From: an uncultured Prevotellaceae bacterium | GTDB lineage: Bacteria; Bacteroidota; Bacteroidia; Bacteroidales; Bacteroidaceae | Assembly (NCBI GenBank): GCA_902782305.1 | Contig: CACZMV010000004.1 | Coordinates: 105,997 to 169,996, forward strand | Length of the DNA: 64,000 nucleotides | Direction of reading: 5' to 3' | In this document: piece after piece, positions 8,335-15,531 of the stretch | How positions within the stretch are numbered: the stretch's first letter is position 1 | Layout of the letters: each line of letters starts with the position of its first letter | Notes under the pieces: model-generated | Told to the model about the DNA's origin: nothing | The model's input: only the letters and a program-made list of their open reading frames with translations | The model's database searches: none | Made by a program: the position numbers and the translations under genes

Positions 8335-11300
8335 ATGAAACGACTGACTTTATTATTGCTATTAGTAGTTAGCTGTTGGCAAGGAGCGATTGCTGACACC
8401 ACAAAACCCTGGACTTTCTGGTACTGGATGTATGGTGCCGTATCAGAACAAGGTATCAAGGCAGACCTTCAGGCGATGAAGGATGTTGGCTTGGGAGGCT
8501 GTTACCTGATGCCCATTCGCGGTGCTGAGGAACGTCCGGAATACCAGGGTCAGGCCAATGCGATGAGCAATGAGTTCTGGAAAATGATTGACGTTGCCTT
8601 GGAGGAGGCTGACAAACTTGACCTGGAAATGGGTATTCACGTCTGCGATGGTTTCGCACTGGCTGGTGGTCCTTGGATTAAGCCTGAGGAATCGATGCAG
8701 AAGGTAGTCTTCTGCGATACGATTGTTCGCGGAGGGCACCACTATTTCAAGATGCCTAAGCCTGCACATTACAAGGACTATTATAAGGACATTGCAGTTT
8801 ATGCATTCCCTGTGTCCGACCTGAACGTGGAAACGTTTGCCATGAGGTATGCCGACCTCAAGCAGAAGTATTCTCTGAAGGGAGGTCCAAAGGTTACCTA
8901 TTCTCGCGAGGTCACCATCAACGACAAAGGCGTGTTTTGTGCTGACAATCCTTGTTGGATTCAATACGAACTGCAGAAGCCTACCTTGATATTTAATATA
9001 GAGGTAGAACCATCAGGCACCAACTTCCAGTGTCAGCGACTCAAAGTGAAAGCGTCTGACGATGGCGTGATATTCCACGAGGTGAAGCAGTTGACGCCTC
9101 CACGCCAAGGATGGCAGAACACAGACTATAGCACCACCTTCAGCATTCCCCCAACGCGTGCCAAGTATTTCCGTCTGGAGTGGACACCCGAAGGCACAGA
9201 ACCAGGTGCTGAAGACCTGGATGCAGCCAAATGGAAACCCGTATTGCGAGTGAAGGACATCCGACTGGGCACCCTGCCTGCTGTTGACAATTGGGAAGGA
9301 AAAGCAGGACTTGTTTGGCGCATTGCTCCTGACACACCTGCTGAACACATTAACCGCAAACAGCACACCCACGGTTATCAGATGGTAACCACCACGATGA
9401 AGGGCGATATGGTAGAGCTGAACCTTCAGGGTGGAACTTATCGCGTGCTGCGAATGGGATACACATCCACTGGTCACACCAACGCTACTGCTGGTGGTGG
9501 CAAGGGTCTGGAGTGCGACAAGTTCTCGCGCAAGGCTGTCGAGAAGCAGATAGAGAACTGGTTTGGACAATTCATGAAGCGTCCGCACCATGATGTCATC
9601 AAGTATATGCACGTCGATTCCTGGGAGTGTGGCAGTCAGAACTGGACGCCCAATTTCCTGGATGAGTTTGCTCGTCGTCGTGGCTACAACCTCCTGCCCG
9701 TATTGCCTGTATTGGCAGGCGTTCCCATTGACAATGCCGACTTGATACTGCGTCATGTCCGTAAGACGATTGACGAGTTGAAGAACGAGGCCTTCTTTGG
9801 TACTGTTGAAGAGATGGCGCGCAAGTATGATGTTAAGCTTTCGTGCGAGAATGTGGCTCCCACGATGGTTTCCGATGGTATGTCACACTATCGCAACGTA
9901 GATATTCCTATGGGTGAATTCTGGCTGAACTCGCCTACCCACGACAAACCCAACGATATGCTGGATGCCATCAGTGCTGCTCACGTCTATGGCAAGAACA
10001 TTGTGCAGGCCGAGGGATTCACGGAGGTTCGTGGTGTCTGGGACGAGACACCTGCTATGATCAAGCCCTTGCTGGACAGAAACTTTGCACTGGGCATGAA
10101 TCGTCTCTTCTTCCACGTGAACACCCATAACCCTTGGATGAACAAGAAACCAGGAATGACACTAGATGGCATCGGACTCTTCTTCCAGCGCGACCAGACC
10201 TGGTTCCCTGAGGCAAAGGGTCTTGTGAAGTATATCACCCGTTGTCAGGAACTCCTGCAAAAGGGTAAGCCCGTGGTGGATATCGCTGTCTATACGGGCG
10301 AAGAGCTTCCTGCTCGTGCCTTTACCCCAGACAAAGTGGTAAAGATGCTTCCTGGCTTGTTTGGCGACAAGCGCGTGGCTTCTGAGAAAACGCGTCTTGC
10401 CAATGTCGGACAACCGATGGAGGAATCGCCCGTTGGCGTGCGCCACTCAGCTGGAATCCTGGATATGAAGGACTGGATTAATCCACTGCATGGCTATCTG
10501 TACGATTCGATGAACAAGGACGCCCTGCTCACCAAGACCTTTAATTATAAGGTATTAGTCATTCCTGAGGGTACACAGCTTTCAAAAGAAACCAAGGCTC
10601 GCATTGAGCGACTGCAAAAGCAGGGTGTACTGGTGATTGACAGACCTTATCATGGTTCACAACTGCAGGGCATTGCTCCTGATGTGGTATTGCCAGAAGG
10701 CATTGCCTTTAACCATCGCCATGATGATGGCAAGGACATCTACTTCTTCTCGAACCAGACAAATCAGACGCAGACCTTCAGGCCAACCTTCCGTCAGGAC
10801 AGGGCTTGGGGCGTGCTTTACTATCCTCTGTCTGATGATTCCTACGAATATAAAGGCTCTGTCACTTTAGCGCCCTATGAATCCGCATTTGTTTCTCTAG
10901 GAGAAACGGAGGGTTTCTCTAGCAGAAACAAAGTGTTCCCCCAGGAGAAACAGAGTGTTTCTCTTGATGGAAATGGTGGAAACATTTATGATATCACTTT
11001 CAAGGAGAGTAACATCGTTCTGAAGAACCAGCAATTGTTCGATTGGAGCAAGCATCAGAACGACAAGATTCGCTATTTCAGCGGTCATGCTCGCTACAAG
11101 ACAACATGGACGGTAAAGAACAAGAAGGCGCTGAAAAACCGTTCGTGGATAGCATTCCCCAACGTAAAGGACATTGCCCATGTATGGGTGAATGGCAAGG
11201 ATTGTGGTTACGCATGGACAACTCCCTACGAGGTGGAGGTTACTGGAGCCCTGAAGAAGGGTAGCAACAAGATAGAAATCGAGGTGGTGAACACATGGCA

Positions 11301-11436
11301 CAATGCCCTGCGTGGTGCTGATCAAGGCAAGGCTCCATACGATGGAATATGGACGAATGCCAAGTACCGCACGAAGGGCGATGGATTGTTGCCTGCAGGA
11401 CTCATCGAACAACCCATACTTAAAACAGAGAAGTAA
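8335..11436 (+). CDS. GH106-type alpha-L-rhamnosidase, exported
   Basis: 1033 residues with a signal peptide ending near GAIAD. The family is recognised from the N-terminal PWTFWYWMYG...GIKADLQAM and GGCYLMP segment and the mid-protein GSQNWTPNFL...RRRGYNLLPVLPVLAG region, both hallmarks of GH106. The C-terminus (VWVNGKDCGYAWTTPYEV) is a galactose-binding-like beta sandwich as in GH2 and GH106. GH106 enzymes invert and remove terminal L-rhamnose, notably from rhamnogalacturonan. Second gene of the GH2-GH106-SGNH-GH2 operon. Oddity: residues 853-874 are encoded by a 66-bp insertion made of three 22-bp palindromic repeat units, in a linker before the C-terminal domain; the frame is kept. Confidence 0.85.
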   Translation: MKRLTLLLLLVVSCWQGAIADTTKPWTFWYWMYGAVSEQGIKADLQAMKDVGLGGCYLMPIRGAEERPEYQGQANAMSNEFWKMIDVALEEADKLDLEMGIHVCDGFALAGGPWIKPEESMQKVVFCDTIVRGGHHYFKMPKPAHYKDYYKDIAVYAFPVSDLNVETFAMRYADLKQKYSLKGGPKVTYSREVTINDKGVFCADNPCWIQYELQKPTLIFNIEVEPSGTNFQCQRLKVKASDDGVIFHEVKQLTPPRQGWQNTDYSTTFSIPPTRAKYFRLEWTPEGTEPGAEDLDAAKWKPVLRVKDIRLGTLPAVDNWEGKAGLVWRIAPDTPAEHINRKQHTHGYQMVTTTMKGDMVELNLQGGTYRVLRMGYTSTGHTNATAGGGKGLECDKFSRKAVEKQIENWFGQFMKRPHHDVIKYMHVDSWECGSQNWTPNFLDEFARRRGYNLLPVLPVLAGVPIDNADLILRHVRKTIDELKNEAFFGTVEEMARKYDVKLSCENVAPTMVSDGMSHYRNVDIPMGEFWLNSPTHDKPNDMLDAISAAHVYGKNIVQAEGFTEVRGVWDETPAMIKPLLDRNFALGMNRLFFHVNTHNPWMNKKPGMTLDGIGLFFQRDQTWFPEAKGLVKYITRCQELLQKGKPVVDIAVYTGEELPARAFTPDKVVKMLPGLFGDKRVASEKTRLANVGQPMEESPVGVRHSAGILDMKDWINPLHGYLYDSMNKDALLTKTFNYKVLVIPEGTQLSKETKARIERLQKQGVLVIDRPYHGSQLQGIAPDVVLPEGIAFNHRHDDGKDIYFFSNQTNQTQTFRPTFRQDRAWGVLYYPLSDDSYEYKGSVTLAPYESAFVSLGETEGFSSRNKVFPQEKQSVSLDGNGGNIYDITFKESNIVLKNQQLFDWSKHQNDKIRYFSGHARYKTTWTVKNKKALKNRSWIAFPNVKDIAHVWVNGKDCGYAWTTPYEVEVTGALKKGSNKIEIEVVNTWHNALRGADQGKAPYDGIWTNAKYRTKGDGLLPAGLIEQPILKTEK
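10891..10978 (+). repeat. 22-bp palindromic array inside the GH106 coding sequence
   Basis: Units start at 10891, 10913, 10935 and 10957 (the last partial). Unit 1 holds the palindrome GTTTCTC-TAG-GAGAAAC; unit 2 has GTTTCTC-TAG-CAGAAAC; unit 3 GTTCCCC-CAG-GAGAAAC. GTTTCTCT recurs at 10957, so the net insertion is 66 bp, or 22 codons. Confidence 0.85.
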
Positions 11437-11438
11437 AC

Positions 11439-12890
11439 ATGAGAAAATGGATTTGCGCCCTCGTGGCACTATTAGCCATCACAGCAAATGCGAAGGTAAC
11501 ATTGCCCAAGTTCTTTGCTGACAACATGGTATTGCAACAGCAGTCGGAGTGTAACATCTGGGGCTGGGCAGAGCCTGGTACACGGGTTTGCATTACCACA
11601 TCGTGGGATAAGAAAGGCCACAACGTAATGGCCAACAAGGACGGGCAATTTAGTTTAAAGGTAAAGACCCCTGAGGCTGGAGGCCCATACTTTATCGGCT
11701 TTAAGGACAAAGACTACGTTCAGATTAGCAATGTCATGATTGGCGAGGTGTGGATATGTGCTGGTCAGTCGAACATGGAGATGCAGATGAAGGGCTTCAA
11801 ACAGCAACCTGTGGAGGGAACGACCGAAGAACTTCTGCAATGCAAGGATGCTCAACTCAGGTTGTTTACTGTCAAGCGCCACGTGTCGTTGACGCCAGAA
11901 TGGGACGTCACTGGGCAATGGAACGAAGCCAATAGTGCCAGCGTTCGCGACTTCTCTGCCACAGCCTACTATTTTGGCAAGGCTTTACGCCAAGCACTGG
12001 ATGTTCCTGTAGGACTTATCTGCACTTCGTGGGGTGGTTCTGCTTGTGAGGCCTGGATGGCTCCTGAGTGGTTGAAGGCATTCCCTAAGGTAAAACAGAC
12101 TATTACGGAGGAGGATATGAAGAAGCTTCAGCAACGTTGTCCTACCGCTTTGTATTATGGACAGCTCAAGCCCCTTATTGGCTATACCATGCGTGGTGCT
12201 ATCTGGTATCAGGGCGAAGACAATATTCCTCGCTATGATTTCTATGCTCCGCTGATGAAAGCGATGGTGGAGGGCTGGCGCAAGGATTGGAAACAGGGCG
12301 ACTTCCCCTTCTACTATTGTCAGATAGCGCCTTACGACTATTCGCTAATCAATTGGGAGGGTAGTCAGTATCTGCGTGAACAGCAACAGAAGGCTGAGTC
12401 GATGATCAGCAATGCCCGTATGGCTGTGCTGATGGATGCTGGTTTGGAATATGGCATTCACCCCAGAAAGAAGCGTCAGGCTGGTGAGCGATTGGCCCTT
12501 CTGGCACTGAGCAATACCTACGAAGTGAAGGGATTGCCCGACTTTGCAGTCTATAAAGAGGTGACATTCCAGAACGACACCGCTGTGGTTGCCTTTGACA
12601 GAAGCAAGGAATGGGTTTACTTCGAGCATGGCACTACTTCCAAGAACTTCGAGGTGGCTGGTGCTGACAAGGTGTTCCATCCTGCCACCAAGGTGTGGGT
12701 GAGTCGTAATCGTGTCTATGTGGTTTGCGACAAAATCAAGAAGCCCGTTGCTGTGCGCTATGCCTTCAAGGATTGGGTGGATGGCGACCTGATGCACGAT
12801 GGATTGCCAGTATCTTCATTCAGAACGGATAATTGGGACAAGCCAACGAATCAATACAATAGCAAAGAAGACTATAATAATCCGAAATGA
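11439..12890 (+). CDS. SGNH-type carbohydrate esterase (sialate O-acetylesterase-like), exported
   Basis: 483 residues with a signal peptide ending near TANAK. The nucleophile Ser111 lies in CAGQSNMEM, the oxyanion blocks are CTSWGGSACEAW and GAIWYQGEDN, and the catalytic Asp/His pair is probably Asp333 and His341 in LEYGIHP. This matches the DUF303/SASA family, which removes O-acetyl groups from sugars such as sialic acid, xylan or pectin. In this operon a pectin or rhamnogalacturonan acetylesterase role is the likeliest. It begins 2 nt after GH106 and its stop overlaps the start of the next GH2 gene by ATGA. Confidence 0.82.
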   Translation: MRKWICALVALLAITANAKVTLPKFFADNMVLQQQSECNIWGWAEPGTRVCITTSWDKKGHNVMANKDGQFSLKVKTPEAGGPYFIGFKDKDYVQISNVMIGEVWICAGQSNMEMQMKGFKQQPVEGTTEELLQCKDAQLRLFTVKRHVSLTPEWDVTGQWNEANSASVRDFSATAYYFGKALRQALDVPVGLICTSWGGSACEAWMAPEWLKAFPKVKQTITEEDMKKLQQRCPTALYYGQLKPLIGYTMRGAIWYQGEDNIPRYDFYAPLMKAMVEGWRKDWKQGDFPFYYCQIAPYDYSLINWEGSQYLREQQQKAESMISNARMAVLMDAGLEYGIHPRKKRQAGERLALLALSNTYEVKGLPDFAVYKEVTFQNDTAVVAFDRSKEWVYFEHGTTSKNFEVAGADKVFHPATKVWVSRNRVYVVCDKIKKPVAVRYAFKDWVDGDLMHDGLPVSSFRTDNWDKPTNQYNSKEDYNNPK

Positions 12891-15487
12891 CAAAGAATAT
12901 GCAACGCATCCTCACTCTTTTACCTCTTTTCCTCTTGACCCTTTTACCCTTAAAGGCTCAAACCTCCATTGCAGGACTCTTCCCCTTAGAGAACAGCGGA
13001 CGCTTGGTATGGAACTTCAACGCTGGTTGGCGCTTCCATCTGGGCGATGTGGCTGGTGCTGAGGCGAAGGATTTCAACGACAAGTCGTGGGAAGTTGTAT
13101 CAACGCCCCATACGGTCCAGCTGATGCCTGCAGAGGCTAGTGGTTGTCGCAACTATCAAGGTATTGCGTGGTATCGCAAGCATTTTGTGTTGCCCAAGGA
13201 GTGTGTTGGTCGTGATGTTACCCTACACTTCGAAGCCATCATGGGCAAACAAACCATCTACATCAATGGCAAAAAGGTAAAGGAGCACGAGGGTGGTTAT
13301 CTGCCCATCACGATTTCGCTTTCAGATTGTTCCGTAGGCGATGATATCGTCATTGCCATCTGCGCAGACAATAGCGACGACAAAACCTACCCTCCTGGCA
13401 AGAAACAGATGACCCTCGACTTTGCCTATCATGGTGGCATCTATCGTGATGTATGGCTCATCGCCAAGAACAAGGTAGCCATCACGGATGCTCTTGAGGA
13501 AAACAAGGTGGCAGGAGGAGGTCTCTTCGTCCATTATGCCAACATCAGCGAGAAGAGTGCCGAGGTCTTCGTCAATACAGAGGTGCGCAACAACGACAGC
13601 AAGCCTCATGCTGTGATTGTAGAAAATAGCCTGGTCTCGTATACTGAGGCTAAGCCTCAGCGAACGAAACTTTCGCTAAAAGCAGGCGAGGTGCGCACCA
13701 TCACCCAGCGCTTCCTCGTGAAGAACCCCAAGCTCTGGAGTCCAGAGACACCTTATTTATATCATATAGCCACTCGCATCAAAGAGGGCAAGCAATCGCT
13801 CGATGGTGGTATCACGAAGATTGGCATCCGTAGCTTCGAATTTGTTCGTACGGATGATGCCCAAGGTCGTAAGCCTGGCTTCTATCTCAATGGCAAGAAG
13901 TATCATCAGCTGGTAGGTGCCAATCGTCATCAGGACTTCGCCTACGTAGGCAATGCCCTGCCTAATAGCCAACAATGGCGCGATGCCAAGCGCTTGCGTG
14001 ATGCTGGGTTTACCATTATTCGTACAGCCCACTATCCCCAAGACCCTTCGTTCATGGATGCTTGCGATGAACTGGGATTGTTTATCATCGTAGCCACTCC
14101 TGGATGGCAATATTGGAACAAGGATGCTGGATGGGACGAAAAGGTGCACGAGAATACTCGCAACATCATCCGTCGCGACAGGAATCACCCTTGTGTCTTG
14201 ATGTGGGAACCCATCTTGAATGAGACGCGCTATCCTGAGGAATTCGCCCTAAAGGCATTACAGATTACGAAGGATGAATACCCTTATCCCTATCGTCCTG
14301 TAGCTGCTGCTGACGTGCATTCCGCTGGAGTTGCAGAAAACTATGACGTTGTGTATGGATGGCCAGGCGATGACTTCAAGGCCGATAAGCCCAAGCAGTG
14401 CATCTTCACTCGTGAGTTTGGCGAGTTGGTAGATGACTGGTATGCCCACAACAACCTGAATCGTGCTTCCCGTTCGTGGGGCGAGCGTCCTATGCTGATA
14501 CAAGCCATGAGCCTCTATCGCTCCACTCAAGAGCTCTATAATACCACAAGCCAGTTTATCGGAGGTTGCCAATGGCACCCCTTCGATCATCAACGAGGCT
14601 ATCATCCAGACCCCTATTGGGGTGGTATCTACGATGCCTTCCGTCAAAAGAAAACGGCCTTTGATATGTTTGCTTCCGTTCTTTCAGGACCTGTTGCTAC
14701 CGAGTCGAAGCCTACGAAACCCATCGTAGCTTTTGCCCATGAGATGACGCAGTTCTCTGAGAAGGATGTTACCATTTTCAGCAATTGCGACAGTGTTCGC
14801 TTAACCATGTATGATGGTGAGCATTGCTGGACGCTGCCTGTTGATAAGGGATTGGTTGTTTTCAAAGATGCATGGGACTTCTTCGAAGCTCGCAACTGGA
14901 GCTACACCCAGCGCAATTGGCAGAATGTGAAGATGGTGGCTGAGGGCATCATGGGTGGTAAGGTGGTTTGCAAGGAAGAGAAGATGCCTTCACGCAGAAG
15001 TACCAAGCTTCGTCTTTATGTCGATGAGATGGGCAAGCAGCTGGTGGCTGATGGCTCTGACTTCGTGGTGGTAGTCTGCGAAGTAACGGATGACCTTGGA
15101 CACGTCCGTCGTTTGGCTAAGGAGAACATCCGTTTCACCATAGAAGGCGAAGGTGAAATCATTGGCGACGCCAGCATCAATGCCAATCCTCGAGCTGTGG
15201 AATGGGGCTCAGCACCTGTTCTTATTCGCAGTACCAAGAAGGCTGGCAAGATAAAAATCAAGGCAGAGGTGCAGTTCCCTGGCACCCACGCTCCCACTCC
15301 CGCTGAACTGGAGATAGAGAGCATTGCTTACGATATGCCCATGTGCTATCTTCCTAGTGAGACTAGTCAAACTAGTCAAACTAGTAAGACTAGTGCCTCT
15401 ACTTCCTCCACCCTTTCCGAAGCAGAAAAAGCCAAAATGTTGCAGGAAGTAGAGGCCCAACAAGCTGACTTCGGCATACAGAAATAA
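12887..15487 (+). CDS. Glycoside hydrolase family 2, second copy, exported
   Basis: 866 residues. The signal peptide is Leu/Pro rich (ILTLLPLFLLTLLPLKAQ) and encoded by a T- and C-rich degenerate 8-bp repeat. GH2 jelly roll, Ig domain and TIM barrel follow. The acid/base is Glu446 in WEPILNETRYP and the nucleophile Glu510 in FTREFGELVDDW. A C-terminal Ig-like module (KLRLYVDEMGKQLVADGSD) and a linker of TSQ repeats close the protein. It differs clearly from the first GH2, so the two probably cut different linkages. ATG 12887 overlaps the esterase stop; ATG 12899 is an alternative. Last gene of the operon before the regulator. The specificity is not deducible. Confidence 0.86.
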   Translation: MTKNMQRILTLLPLFLLTLLPLKAQTSIAGLFPLENSGRLVWNFNAGWRFHLGDVAGAEAKDFNDKSWEVVSTPHTVQLMPAEASGCRNYQGIAWYRKHFVLPKECVGRDVTLHFEAIMGKQTIYINGKKVKEHEGGYLPITISLSDCSVGDDIVIAICADNSDDKTYPPGKKQMTLDFAYHGGIYRDVWLIAKNKVAITDALEENKVAGGGLFVHYANISEKSAEVFVNTEVRNNDSKPHAVIVENSLVSYTEAKPQRTKLSLKAGEVRTITQRFLVKNPKLWSPETPYLYHIATRIKEGKQSLDGGITKIGIRSFEFVRTDDAQGRKPGFYLNGKKYHQLVGANRHQDFAYVGNALPNSQQWRDAKRLRDAGFTIIRTAHYPQDPSFMDACDELGLFIIVATPGWQYWNKDAGWDEKVHENTRNIIRRDRNHPCVLMWEPILNETRYPEEFALKALQITKDEYPYPYRPVAAADVHSAGVAENYDVVYGWPGDDFKADKPKQCIFTREFGELVDDWYAHNNLNRASRSWGERPMLIQAMSLYRSTQELYNTTSQFIGGCQWHPFDHQRGYHPDPYWGGIYDAFRQKKTAFDMFASVLSGPVATESKPTKPIVAFAHEMTQFSEKDVTIFSNCDSVRLTMYDGEHCWTLPVDKGLVVFKDAWDFFEARNWSYTQRNWQNVKMVAEGIMGGKVVCKEEKMPSRRSTKLRLYVDEMGKQLVADGSDFVVVVCEVTDDLGHVRRLAKENIRFTIEGEGEIIGDASINANPRAVEWGSAPVLIRSTKKAGKIKIKAEVQFPGTHAPTPAELEIESIAYDMPMCYLPSETSQTSQTSKTSASTSSTLSEAEKAKMLQEVEAQQADFGIQK
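15353..15394 (+). repeat. 9-bp tandem repeat encoding a Thr-Ser-Gln linker
   Basis: ACTAGT appears at 15362, 15371, 15380 and 15389, with a degenerate copy before them, spaced by CAA or AAG. It encodes TSQTSQTSKTS near the C-terminus of the second GH2. Each unit is three codons, so copy-number change would be silent for the frame. Confidence 0.85.
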
Positions 15488-15495
15488 GAAAATAT

Positions 15496-15526
15496 TTTGT
15501 GATTTCAAAAAATCTTCGTACTTTTG
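15496..15526 (+). promoter_or_regulatory. Promoter for the sensor-regulator gene
   Basis: TTTG at 15496-15499, 19 nt spacer, TACTTTTG at 15519-15526. Only 5 nt separate it from ATG 15532, so the transcript is likely leaderless. It begins 9 nt after the GH2 stop, so the regulator can be expressed independently of the operon. Confidence 0.7.
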
Positions 15527-15531
15527 TCGCC

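Noticed and set aside
9013-9756. 247-codon minus-strand frame within GH106
   Set aside because: No domain or start signal; lies opposite a conserved GH106 region.
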